64,000 nt of DNA from Emiliania huxleyi CCMP1516 (GCF_000372725.1 NW_005195940.1:319232-383231); one strand, 5' to 3'; positions 20,175 through 30,234 are shown, numbered from the stretch's first letter. Made by a program: numbers and translations. Notes: generated from the letters alone by a model not told the origin.

Positions 20175-20320
20175 CCAGCTGACTGAGTGTCTTGTGAGTT
20201 TGTGTGTCTGTGTGTCGCTCCAGCGGATAGCATGCCGCCATCTCCTGTCCCGCATCCATCCACCCATACGGCGCCGGCCGTGTCCAGTCCGCCTGGGGCT
20301 GTTATTCACCGCGTCCCATC
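20175..20320 (+). repeat. dispersed 'leader-like' repeat, diverged copy
   Basis: It has TGAGTGTCTTGTGAGTTTG, TGTGTGTCGCTC, CACCCATACGGCG and GTGTCCAGTCCGCCTGG in the family order. It lies immediately upstream of the RAP-domain gene (in that gene's 5' region). Confidence 0.8.
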
Positions 20321-22320
20321 TATGCAGCGAAAAGCATCACCAGCGAGCTCTGCCTTCAAAGAAAAAGAATAACCGATGTAGGGTGAGGTGCGTCGGGGTG
20401 GCGCCGAGGGCTGATATGTTCACAGCCTTGTTATTGAGAAGAAAATACGTCCTATGGCGCTGTGCGCTGGTCTGTGAGAGGTTGAGGTGCGAGCCCTGGA
20501 GGCCCTGGGGATGGGGGGAGACTACCCGCGGGCCTAGAAGGCCCGCGTGGCGAGGAGGGGGGAGGGACATTGAGGTCGGTCATGAATGAGTGCGCGACAC
20601 GCATGTTGCGAGCAGCGTTGTTGATGTTTTGCGCATCGGATCGCCACAGACGGCGGCGCGAGAGAGCTGTTGCGAGTGGTGCTGGGCGAAGCCCCGGCGC
20701 TGCCGGAGGAGGCTGTGCCGTAGTCGGTGCGGTCGACGGCGCTCGGGCTACCGACCTCTTTGGCGAAGTTGAAGATGATTCTCTTGGTTGGCGGCGCAAT
20801 GCCGCCCTGGCTTTCGACGAGACAAATTTGACGATTCCGTTCTTGTGGAGCGCGTCGTAGAACTGTCTGTCCCTTGTGCTCTTTGACCCAGCCTTTGCCG
20901 GTCGCATGGACGAGCGGGCCCTGTGACTTGTGGCCGCGCTCTTTGCACCCAAGAACCTTGAGCAAGGTTTGGTCGAGGGTGCCGCCGAAACCAAATTTGT
21001 GGCCATTCACAGTGCAGCAAACTTGGGCTGGCACGTCCCTGTCTCCCCGGACGCGTCTCCCACGTCCCCAATCTTGTTCTCGTCGCGATCGATGGCGGAC
21101 TTTGCGCCCCTCGCTCTGCAGAGCGTGCCGCTCGCACAGCAGATCGTCGTGCAGGGTTCCTCCGAGCACCACCTCAAATGCGTCGCCGAGCTGCGCGAGT
21201 GGGCGGCGCTCCGCTTCAACAAGCACGCCACGCCAGCGCCAGAGTGCAGCAATAGCAGCTGGCCGGTGGCGAGGCCCGGCCGTGGGACGGTGGCGAGCCA
21301 GATGGCGGCGAGGAGGGAACTGCGTGTATGACAATCGCGTAAGAGCCTCTAATCACGGGGAGAAGTTGGGAAGTCGCTTCCTTCGGCTTCGCGGCACAAA
21401 TGCACACACAAGAGAGAGAGCGCGCCGCGCGTAGGGCCCTTAGGGGCCTAGTTAACACAACCCCCTCTCCCTTTTCTCCCAGTAAGCTAAAAGCACACGA
21501 AGATCTCGGGACACAACCAACCGCGAAGCCCAAGCGGCCGTTGCGTACAGCACTCTATGTCAGTAGTTAGAGAGTGTGGACTCTGGACCGGATTCACATG
21601 CGGACGGTTCATGCGAGAAATGCGATGCACTGTGTACCCAGCGTTTGCGACCCATGCGGCTGTCTCATGATTGCACGCCACACCAGCCTCCCACTCTCGA
21701 CGCGCCCGGACGGACTGTGCGGACATCAGACCAGGCAGGCGGCCGCGCTGGCGCCGTGCGGCGGCGGCGGCGGCGCAGCGCAGCTGCGGTGGCAGCGCCA
21801 ACAGCGACCCCACTGGGAGCGGCCCACAGCTTTGCGCAGGTCACCAGGTCACGGGGATAAGCGGCGGACAACGGGGGAGCCATATACCTTTAGAAGAACG
21901 ATTTTAACCTATCTAGTAACGGGGTCAGTTCAGGTTCACTATCAGCGCGCCTATCGCTCAGGGTGGGTGGCGGGCTAGCCCGTCAACGCGCTTTGTCTAG
22001 AGCGTCTTTCCAAACCCGTAGAGGTGGCCCACCGACGCCACGTTGCCAGGCTACAAATGTCTCTTTCTTCCACAAATAATTGATGAAGAAGGTAACGGAC
22101 GGTCGGTTGCCAGACTCGCCAACCAACGGAAGGTGTTGCGTAGCAGGACGACACGTACAGTGGTACGCGATGAGGGATAAGTCAAACGTCTCATTTCCTC
22201 TTTGCCAAGCACCCCGGAGCTGCCGGTGCTCTGTCCGCCCTCTTCGCCATACTCACAAATACGCCGCGTGGAAGGACGCCGGAATTAGGGGGCAACCACC
22301 GCGTCCTGGTAGGACTTGCG
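20321..22320. other. unresolved region, no recognised gene
   Basis: Frames of 130-270 codons occur on both strands around 20450-21430. Short protein-like stretches exist (for example CTVNGHKFGFGGTLDQ and KRIIFNFAKEV on the minus strand) without a clean frame or a family I recognise. 21430-22320 shows nothing I can support. Confidence 0.4.
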
Positions 22321-22326
22321 ATCGTG

Positions 22327-22788
22327 ATGGCGTGCTTCATAGCGCTAATTGTCGGCGCAGCGGCGCAAGTCGGAGACCCCACCATCGACTGGCGCTGTGG
22401 CGATGGCACCGACAACTGCCCGCGCAGGGCGGCCGCCCAGGTCTCGCCGCCAAATTACTTGCGCGACCGTCCGAGAGGACCCGCATGCTCCGAGTGCCCG
22501 CCGCCGCCTTGGCAAGTGCGCCCGCCGCCGAGCTGCCGAGCGTGTGTCGTCCAGCCATACCATGGCCGACGAGACGGCTCCCTAATGCTCGACGCGACTG
22601 ATCGGTGGCCTCTGTCGACAGCAGGCAAACGCATCTTCTCCCTTGCGGCCGCCATCTGGCCAGGCGCGGGCACCTTTGGTGAGTCGGACGGATTTGCGGA
22701 CAAGTCGGGCTCGGGCACTCTGCTGGACGAGCTGGGGCGAGACGGGGAGTACGCGCCCACGCGGGGGCGATCTCTCTTGCTTTCTTGA
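22327..22788 (+). CDS. possible small secreted protein
   Basis: Frame of about 153 residues starting MACFIALIVGAAAQ, a good signal peptide with a plausible cleavage site, followed by a Cys-containing stretch (DWRCGDGTDNCP, CSECPPPPWQ, PSCRACVV). The second half contains FSLAAAIWPGAGTFGESDGF and ends in TGA at 22786-22788. No family recognised. It could be one exon of a larger gene or a chance frame. The Cys-rich part directly after the leader is the main reason to keep it. Confidence 0.35.
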   Translation: MACFIALIVGAAAQVGDPTIDWRCGDGTDNCPRRAAAQVSPPNYLRDRPRGPACSECPPPPWQVRPPPSCRACVVQPYHGRRDGSLMLDATDRWPLSTAGKRIFSLAAAIWPGAGTFGESDGFADKSGSGTLLDELGRDGEYAPTRGRSLLLS

Positions 22789-23046
22789 CGGGAGGCGCAT
22801 TGCTGAGCTGTCCGTACTCTCTCTCTGCCGCTGCGCGTTAACAACATCATGACGAGTAAGCTTGCGAGAGCGCGTTCCTGCGCAGAGGCGCGTGTTGTCA
22901 GTTGAGTCTCCCGGCCCTCTCCACGCTCCTTTCCACACCGCACACGTGTCGGCTTGCGGCTTGGCAGCCCGGGGGCGGGGCCAGCTCTCTGGGGCTAGTG
23001 CCATTTCACTCTGACACGCTAATCTTGAAAACGTCTCCAACGGAGC

Positions 23047-23550
23047 TCCGTGTTGCTTCCAGCGCCCTCCCCCGCGCTCCCTGCCGCCATGGCCGATGCT
23101 CCTAGTATGAGAGGTCATCTGGCTACCGCGAAAGCGACCCAACTCGTCTACATCGTCCGATGATGGTGCCGCAAAGTCAGCCTTCGGAGGCTATCGTGGG
23201 GTCGAGCCGGCAGTAGCCGTGACATGTGGTTCCACCACCCCTCGTATTGCCTCTGACCGCCACCGTTCCCAGGCTGCCTAATGGGATGGAAAGAAAGGCT
23301 GGGCGAGCGTGTAGAAGCGTGCTCGACCTCGTCGTGGCAGCCTGCATGGCAGCGCTGGCGGGCGCGATGAGCGTCGTGCCACCTGTCCCGAGACGGGTCG
23401 CAGGCGTCGTACCGAGCGCGTCGAGACCGTGTCCTGATGTGATCTGCACGGGTGAGTCACGTCGGCGTCAAAAGAGCGACGTGCGACCTGTCAGAGCTTG
23501 ATCTCCGATCTCAGCGGCGTCGAGTCGTCTCCGGCGGCGACAATTATGTA
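23047..23550. repeat. ~500-bp dispersed repeat, copy 2
   Basis: Partner of 17070-17563 in the same orientation. It ends 30 bp before the assembly gap. Confidence 0.92.
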
Positions 23551-23579
23551 CCTTCCCAGGACGCGCAGAGGCAGCTGCG

Positions 23580-23866
23580 NNNNNNNNNNNNNNNNNNNNN
23601 NNNNNNNNNNNNNNNNNNNNNNNNNNNNNNNNNNNNNNNNNNNNNNNNNNNNNNNNNNNNNNNNNNNNNNNNNNNNNNNNNNNNNNNNNNNNNNNNNNNN
23701 NNNNNNNNNNNNNNNNNNNNNNNNNNNNNNNNNNNNNNNNNNNNNNNNNNNNNNNNNNNNNNNNNNNNNNNNNNNNNNNNNNNNNNNNNNNNNNNNNNNN
23801 NNNNNNNNNNNNNNNNNNNNNNNNNNNNNNNNNNNNNNNNNNNNNNNNNNNNNNNNNNNNNNNNNN
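23580..23866. other. assembly gap (Ns) flanked by an inverted repeat
   Basis: 287 unknown bases. CAGAGGCAGCTGCG just left of the gap (23566-23579) is the exact reverse complement of CGCAGCTGCCTCTG just right of it (23877-23890). Confidence 0.99.
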
Positions 23867-24227
23867 TCGGCGGGGTCGCAGCTGCCTCTGGAAGGCACCG
23901 AGAGGTACGAAATGGCGCAAATGGTCAAAATCAAGGTTTTGTAACGCGAGCTGTGCCACAGTGAAATGGCACTAGCCTGGACGAGATATCAGATATCCAT
24001 TGCAATTTGCATAATGGAGTGTCAGAGGAGAGTCTCTTGGTGTTATAAGCGTTTGATTCTTTCCGGGCAGGATACGTATGCGGTAAATAAGAGAGTACAT
24101 GTACATGTGCATGTGCATGTCGAGTCGCGATCGGACAGGAAACACACAAATTGCAGTCCGCGCGAGTTGCGGTCACGGCGACGCGGCGGTCGCGGCGCCC
24201 GTGTGGGCGTCCTCGCCTCGGACGCCC

Positions 24228-27200
24228 TCACTCCAAGGGCTCGCCACGGCCACAGACGGCGCCGAGGGCGGTGTAGGTGCCCAGCACCATCACCATCCCG
24301 CTGAAGGCGACCATCCACACCGCCATGAGTGTGCGGCCGAAACCGAGCGGCGGCACGGCGCCTGCCGCCGCGAGCCGCAGCTGCATCAGGAAGGGGAAGG
24401 CGGCGATCGTGGTGGTGGTGAAGGCGCCGACCAGGGCGACGAGCAGCCCGACGTCGGGGAGGACGACCTGCGCGCGGGCGGGAGAGGGTGGGAGAGGAGG
24501 GCTTGGCGGGAGGAGGGCTTGGCGGGCGGAGTGAGAGGCAGGGGCGCGGAGAGGAGAGCGGCGGGCGACCAGTGCGGAGGTGCTGCTGCGGCCGGTGAGG
24601 CTGCGTGCGGGCGCGAGTGTGGTGTTCAGGGCCGGCTGGGGGGGCGGTACCGTCACGAGGGCGCCGCCGAGCACGATGGCGGAGCGGACGGCGGCGGAGG
24701 CGGCGAAGGAGGAGGAGGCGCAGCATGCCGCCTGCAGCAGGGGGGAAGAACCGCCGCTTCACCGGCCTCTCGCGCAGCTCCCTTCTCTGGGCAGACCTCG
24801 GCTGCCTCTCGGCTGCCCCTCGGCTGTCTCTCGGCTGCCCCTCGGCTGCCCCTCGGCTGCCCCTCGGCTGCCCCTCGGCCGCACCTCGGCCGCCTCTCGG
24901 CTACAATCTCGGCCTCGAGCGTCGGCATCGCGGGCGCGAGCTGCAGCGGGTAGGTGCACAGGACGGCGGCGGCGACGGCGGCGTTGAGCAGCTGCATGGC
25001 GGAAGAGGAGGGGTACAGCAGCGCCAGGTAGGCGACGATGGAGCCCCCGGTGTCTGGGAAGGCAAGGCCACAGAGGGCGCCTGGGGGAGCGAACGGGGGG
25101 AGGGGTCTCAGCCGGCGCGGCGGTCAGGCGGCGAGACGAGGCTGCAGAGGGGCGACCCGCTGGTGTCTCGGCTGGGCCTCGGCTGGGCCTCGGCTGCATA
25201 TCTCGGCTGCAGAGCGCGCCGACACAAGCAAAGAGGAAGACGACGAAGAGCATTGCCACGACGATGAGCTCCTCGTAGCGGAAGCAGCGGCTCCCGCTCG
25301 CGGCCGACGCGGAGAGCGCGTTCTCGATGGGCAACACCAAAGCGATCCCTACCAACGGGAACGCTCGCGGGGGTTCGAAGGGGAGGGGGTCCGTCGGTGG
25401 GGGGCGGCACGAGCGGCGGTGCCCTCGAAGGCGTAAAAGACGGAGCCGAGGAAGAGCGCCACCTGCTCACAGCTGGAGGTGTGGAGAGGCGCCGTTCACA
25501 GAAGAGCGCCACCGGCACCCCGCGAGACAGCCGAGGTGCAGCCGAGGTGTAGCCGAGGCGTAGCCGCGCCGAGAGGTAGCCGAGCTACAGCCGAGGGCGG
25601 GGCGCACACCTGCATGCCATCCTCGGGCCACGGCCAATCGCCCACGCCGCCGCCGCCCGCACCGCCACCCGCACCGCCGCCCTCAGCCCCGCCCTCCCCG
25701 CCGCCCTCCCCGCCGCCGCTGAGCGTTGTCGCGGTGCCGTTCGCGGCGGCGCCGCCGTCCGCCGCTGCGAAGAGGAGCGACACCGCGCAGCCGACGGAGC
25801 CTCACAAGGAGTTGAGGAGAGGGTGAGGCACTCATCAGAGGAGGAGCGGGGCGAGCGCGGCTGGAGGCGCCGACGACGGCGGCGAGGATGGCGACGTTGC
25901 CCGGCAAGGAGAGAGGCATCAGCGAGGCGATCTCGCGTACCTGAGGCGGAGTCGGCAGCGGAGTGAGAGGTGTGAACGGCGCCTCAACGGCACCTGCACC
26001 TGTGCGAGATGAGCAGGAGGGAGGGAGGGACGCGGGGCGGACGAACGGTGTGACACGGACAGCGTCGTGGGCGTGTCGTGGCGTGTCGTGGGAAGCTGCA
26101 TCTCGGCTGGCCTCGACCACATCTCGGCTGCATCTCGGCTGCATCTCGGCGGCATCTCGGCTAAGTCTCTTCGCGCGCCATCGAGACGGGAAGCACGACC
26201 GCCGCGACGCAAGCGACGGTGCGGGGCAGCGGGGCGCCGTCGTCGCAGGGTGCCTATGTGCCACAGTCAAGCCGCACGTCAACAAAGGGAAGGCCGGGGT
26301 GCGGCGGTCAGCCCGCGACCGGCGCCGCGTCGATGGCGCACGCCGCGGAGGAGAGCACCTGTGGGGTTAGGGTTAGGGTTAGGGTTAGGGTTAGGGTTAG
26401 GGTTAGGGTTAGGGCCAGGGTTAGGGCTAGGGTGGGTGTGGGGTCAGGGTCAGTGGCTGCGGAGGAGGAGCGCGCCCCCATGTACACCGTCACCACCCCG
26501 AGCTGCAGCAGCACGACGGTCGACTCGAGCACACGGCGGCCTGCTCACAGCTCGGCGGCGTGAAGCGCTCACAGCTCGGCGGCGTGAAGAGGGCCGAGCG
26601 GTGCGGCGGCGCCAAAGAGTGTGGCGTCGGTGCGTCTGTGTCTGTCTCCTCCAGTGCGACCGTCTCTCCGTCTCGCTTGTGTCCCACCCGTACCCGTCCA
26701 GTGTGACCACAACCGCCTCAGTCGCGCGGGTGTCGAGTGGCTGGGCAAGACTGTTGTGTCCGCCTCTCTTCCTACATGCACACCAAGGAGGCCAAACGAG
26801 CGAAAGGCGAGGTCCTCGAACGTCTTGACGCCGGCGCCCGCCGCGTTGAGCTGACGCTTGAGGCGCACGAGCGTGATGAAGCCTGATCGTGGCATCCTTC
26901 ATGGTGAGCGAGGGTTAGCTTTCATGGATGGGCCTGGCCCGCAGTGAGGAAGCCTGTTCGTGGCATCCCTCATGGTGAGCGAGGGTTAGCTTTCATGGAT
27001 GGGCGTGGCCCGCAGGGTGATGACGCCGTAGATGCCGGGCAAACAGACCACCGCCAGTCCGGCCAGCCCCACCACCGGGCCGACCTTTGCAAACGCGGCC
27101 GGCAGCGCGAGCGCGCCGGGCCCGAGGTTGCCGCGCACCTTGTGGGACGTGTCTCGGACGTGTCGCGGACGTGTCGCGGATGTGTCCCGGCGACCCGAGG

Positions 27201-27631
27201 GTGGCGCGTGCCTTGTGGATGCCGGCCGTCAGGAGCGAGATGCCGCCCTGGCCGCGCGGCGAAGTGGCCTCGCCCGCCGGGTGCAGCACGTAGTCGCCCA
27301 GCGCCGCCGCCCGCGCCTCTGCCGCCGGCTCGAGCACGAGGAATCCTCGCGACTCGGCGAGCAGCAGCGACGATGGCGAGGTGGCGACCCGCAGCCCCGG
27401 CGCAGAGGATTGGGCGAGGGTCCACGAGTCGAGCGAGAGCGCAGCGCCGATCGTGAAGCCCTGCTGCTGCGGCGGTGGCGCAGACGGCAGCCGGTCGTGA
27501 GTCTGAGACGTGCGGATGCGGCCGGCGAGCGCTCTCGCGCGCTTGCTCAGCTGCGCGGCGCTGGCGGCGTCGCGCTCGGCGCGGTCGATGGCGAGCGACA
27601 TCGGGTCCCGAGTGTCGAGATCCGTCTTCAT
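24228..27631 (-). CDS. AAAP-family amino acid transporter, 12 exons
   Basis: Twelve exons join in consistent phase: 27631-27212, 27138-27027, 26882-26784, 26540-26461, 26358-26320, 25940-25871, 25800-25610, 25462-25411, 25348-25220, 25080-24905, 24731-24651 and 24467-24228, giving about 562 residues. The first 125 or so residues are cytosolic. The membrane part starts with the family hallmark LLTAGIHK/VRGNLGPGALALPAAF (exons 1/2). It continues with VLLQLGVVTVYMG, LPGNVAILAAVVG, VALFLGSVFYAFEG, IALVLPIENAL and LPDVGLLVALVGAFTTTTIA. This class moves amino acids with protons across plasma or vacuolar membranes. Introns are 62-379 bp. Introns 1, 2, 4, 6 and 9 start with GC. Eight of eleven carry tandem repeats. 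The 25871 junction has an alternative a few bases away. Confidence 0.88.
24468..24650 (-). other. intron 11 of the AAAP gene (GT-AG)
   Basis: Donor ACG|GTACCG and acceptor GCGCGCAG|GTC, both phase 0. Pyrimidine-rich on the coding strand, with no obvious tandem array apart from a short GGGCTTGGCGGG duplication. Confidence 0.8.
24795..24905. repeat. 10-bp minisatellite (CTCGGCTGCC type) in an intron
   Basis: About ten units of CTCGGCTGCC, with GTCTCTCGG and GCACCTCGG variants. It makes up most of AAAP intron 10 (24732-24904). Confidence 0.92.
25165..25212. repeat. 11-bp minisatellite in AAAP intron 9
   Basis: CTCGGCTGGGC repeated, then TATCTCGGCTGC. It lies within the GC-AG intron 25081-25219. 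Confidence 0.85.
25520..25600. repeat. 10-11 bp minisatellite in AAAP intron 7
   Basis: AGCCGAGGTGC/T units, the reverse complement of the CTCGGCT family seen in introns 5, 9 and 10. The intron (25463-25609) also holds a 12-bp copy of the next exon's first bases. Confidence 0.88.
26095..26166. repeat. 11-bp minisatellite in AAAP intron 5
   Basis: CATCTCGGCTG units, about five, in the 379-bp intron 25941-26319. Confidence 0.88.
26366..26442. repeat. interstitial telomere-like array (TTAGGG)n inside AAAP intron 4
   Basis: About nine GGGTTA units, the last few diverging to GGGCCA, GGGCTA and GGGTGG. It fills most of the 102-bp GC-AG intron 26359-26460. On the coding strand the intron therefore ends CCCTAACCCCACAG, so the telomeric repeat itself supplies the pyrimidine tract and a CTAAC-type branch sequence. 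Confidence 0.95.
26541..26783 (-). other. intron 3 of the AAAP gene with a dispersed-repeat relic
   Basis: GT-AG, 243 bp. It holds a 22-bp tandem duplication (CTCACAGCTCGGCGGCGTGA type, 26543-26587) next to the acceptor. It also holds a diverged dispersed repeat (about 26640-26785: CTTGTGTCCCACCCGTAC, GTTGTGTCCGCCTCTCTTCC) related to 1981-2065. Confidence 0.7.
26883..27026 (-). other. intron 2 of the AAAP gene, a 64-bp tandem duplication
   Basis: GC-AG, 144 bp. It is made of two nearly identical units (26885-26950 and 26951-27014) containing GTGGCATCC(T/C)TCATGGTGA and GTTAGCTTTCATGGATGGGC. Each unit carries its own AG acceptor-like and GC donor-like end. Confidence 0.85.
27139..27211 (-). 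other. intron 1 of the AAAP gene with an 11-bp minisatellite
   Basis: GC-AG, 73 bp. Plus-strand unit GGACGTGTCGC repeats four to five times. The exon-intron joints read CCACAAG|GCACGCGCC and CCCACAAG|GTGCGCGGC, so both ends share ACAAGG plus a similar follow-on. Confidence 0.85.
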
Positions 27632-28078
27632 TTCCGGGTAAACGGCGAAGCTCGGCTAGCGTGGCGCCGCTGCAATAGGATTCACGGCGTCGGATTCCGC
27701 ATACCTGGTACATCGGTCACAAAATCCTCCTTTCCTTAAAATCCTACGGGAATGTACGTCGGCCGCAGCGCCACTCTGGGCTTGACCTGCGTGCCGCTCG
27801 ACAGCACATCTCCAGACACTAGATCAGACACAGATCGGTCACACCATCATTCATGCCGGCACATGCAATACATGCGCTCCTCTCAGTGTCGACATGCGCA
27901 TGCGACGCGACGCAAAGAAAGAGGCGTCCGCACTAAAACTTCCTCGCGCTCGCGCTGAGCTCGACTTCACATCCCCCGCGGGCCCCTAAGGACACGCGCA
28001 ATGGCGCGCCGGCTGTGTTCCGGGCTCCACAGCACCTCTACTCAAACACGAGAGCGTTTCGCCTGTGGCGCGCGGCAT
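27632..28078. other. intergenic; 5' region of the AAAP gene
   Basis: Less GC-rich than its surroundings, with no recognised gene. The upstream promoter of the minus-strand transporter should lie here. Confidence 0.4.
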
Positions 28079-28209
28079 CTACACCTTGGAACCGACCTTC
28101 CCGAACCGCTCGGGGCTGGGGGGTGCAGAGGAGGACCACTCCTCGAGGGACTTCAGAGCGGCGTCGACGTTGGGGTAGGCGCTGCCTCCGTGCTTGCTCG
28201 AGTCGAGCC
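28079..28209 (-). CDS. last exon of an unrecognised minus-strand gene
   Basis: After an acceptor-like CCCATTCGCAG the frame reads LDSSKHGGSAYPNVDAALKS, then LEEWSSSAPPSPERFGKVGSKV and a stop at 28079. The composition is that of a real protein C-terminus. Upstream exons toward 28350 are not resolved and no family is recognised. Confidence 0.35.
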
Positions 28210-28469
28210 CTGCGAATGGGTGGCTTGCTCGTGAGGCCGAGGGCCGGCACAGGTGTCCAAGGAGCGCCCAAGCGGGCACGACTACTGCGTCCCACCTAGG
28301 GCTGCCACCCCAGCTGCATACCTTTTTGCTCGACCTCGACCGAGATGCGGAACAGAGCCCAGAGTGCCCTGCCCCCTACACGGGGGCCCCTCTCGCACCT
28401 GTCAACAACATCTCACTGTGCCCCCGCACCATTCATGCACGTCTTGGCGGCGGTACGGTCCACCGCACC

Positions 28470-28562
28470 GGCGCCTTCAGCCCGCCAAGGCTGGTGCCAA
28501 GGCCAAATCAACTGCCAAGGCTGGTGCCAGGGCCAACTCAACTGCCTGGCTGGTGCCAAGGC
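28470..28562. repeat. ~30-bp tandem repeat (GCCAAGGCTGGTGCC)
   Basis: Three to four units built on CTGCCAAGGCTGGTGCCA(A/G), read as Lys/Ala/Gly-rich in one frame. Confidence 0.8.
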
Positions 28563-28830
28563 TCAAAGGCTCTCCTCTCTCTCTCTCTCTCTTCCCTCTC
28601 CACTCTCTCCACTCTCTCCCTCTCTCTCCCCTGAGACTCTCTGCTCGCTCCGCCCTCTCTCTCCCTCCCTCTCTCCCTCCCTCTCGTGCCCCCCCCCCCT
28701 TTTTTTCTCCCCCCCCCCCTCCTCTCTCCTCTCTCTCCTCCTCTCTCCTCTCCTCTCCTCTCCTCTTCTCATCTCCTCCCCTCTCCTCCTCTCCTCTCCC
28801 CCCCCCCTCTCTCTCCCGCTCAGCATTATA
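28563..28830. repeat. 270-bp polypyrimidine tract
   Basis: Almost only C and T on the plus strand (CTCTCT, CTCCCT, CCCCCCCC blocks). It could form triplex DNA. No coding content. Confidence 0.95.
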
Positions 28831-29648
28831 TCGTGCCAACACCCACTTGGGGAGGGTTGACATCGTGATTTCCGCGGAAAATGTCTTTTTCTGTTGTGAA
28901 AATTCCGGCGTGAAGAGAGGAAAAAACCCGACGAGAGGGCCCAGACCTACCCTACCTACCCCGGCATGACGTACGGCCAAGTAAAAATAATAGACACCTG
29001 GAGAAGAGAAGGAGAAGTAGACTTTGATGTTTTTGCTGCCGCGGCCGCGCTGCGAGCTCGCGTCTGCTTTGGCGCCGACGAAGCGACGCGTCCCGCTGCG
29101 TGAGATGGCGCCGCCGCGGAGTCGGCGCCGCGATCAACCGCGTGCCAGCGGCCTAGCGGCCCAGCGCGGCCAGGTGAGACGTGCCCGCCGATGCGATAAA
29201 TTCTTTTCTAAAAGAAAGCAAAAAGAAAAGCCAAGCCAAATTCTTTTCTTTCGCGAGGGGTTACAGCGGGCTTGTGCGGCGCGCCGCTCGACGGCAGGCT
29301 GCTCCTCACCCTTCCGACAGCATCTGCTGTCTCGCTTCTCTCGCTGTGACCGCATCTGGGGGCCTGCGCCGACCTCCTCGCTTCGCCAGCGCTGCCTATG
29401 ACTGCGGCACGCACGTCGGCTCGCCGCCCGCGTCGCCCGCGGCGGGCCCGCATAGCGCGCCGCTCGTCGGGGGAGTGCCAAGGAGGTTGAGGAGTACAGG
29501 CTGCCTCGCTCAGACCGCCGCCGACGCGGCGCGGGGCCGCTGTCGGCGCTGCTGCCGAGCTCCTGCGCTGTGGGCTTCGCCATCGTGTCCTGAGTACGTC
29601 GCCGACGCCACCTGCCGCTCGCCGCTGCCTTGGACTTCCCTGCCATCA
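28831..29648. other. no recognised gene
   Basis: Mixed-composition DNA with overlapping short frames on both strands and no domain. Confidence 0.45.
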
Positions 29649-29649
29649 G

Positions 29650-29714
<65 letters not shown>
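29649..29714. repeat. (CA)n microsatellite
   Basis: About 33 CA units, followed directly by AT-rich DNA. Confidence 0.97.
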
Positions 29715-29717
<3 letters not shown>

Positions 29718-30130
29718 TTAATAATCGGGTAATAATTATTAATTATTAATCATCGGGCGGGGGCGCGGCGCGGCGGCGAGCGGCGCGAGGCGGCGGCGCG
29801 GCGAGGCAGCGGGCGACGCAGTGCGGGGCGGCGCGGCGGCGGGTGGTATAATTGTTTATTAATTCATTAATAATGAATTAATAATTGTCGGACGGCGGCG
29901 CGGCGCGGCGACGGGCGGCGCGAGGCGGCGGCGCGGCGCGGCGGCGCGGTGCGGCGGCGGGCGACGCAGGGGCGGGGCGGCGCGACCAACTGCACTGACC
30001 GGGTCTCTGGTGGCGCGACTGCGCGGCTCGATTTAGTTATTCTTCTGGGGTAACCTGGAGGGATATGAGTTGACCTCGAGTACAGTATTCCACGTCCTAA
30101 CCTAATTAGTTAATTCATTAATTAATTACG
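29715..30130. other. alternating AT-rich and extremely GC-rich segments
   Basis: Short AT-only palindromic stretches (TAATAATTATTAATTATTAA near 29728; ATTAATTCATTAATAATGAA near 29856; TTAGTTAATTCATTAATTAA near 30108) alternate with CGGCGGCGCGGCG-type blocks. No gene. Confidence 0.85.
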
Positions 30131-30234
30131 TATTGTATTCCGCGCTGGGTAGTCGTAAGTATTCCAGGAAGGGAGGGCGCGACGCGGAGCTGTCTCGACG
30201 CAGTGTACCACCACCCACGCTGTAGATGGACAGA

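Noticed and set aside
26366-26442. Chromosome end
   Set aside because: The TTAGGG array is short, flanked on both sides by exons of one gene, and degenerates at one end. It is interstitial.
28690-28830. Pro/Ser-rich protein in the polypyrimidine tract
   Set aside because: Low-complexity C/T DNA gives Pro, Ser and Leu codons in every frame. There is no evidence of a gene.
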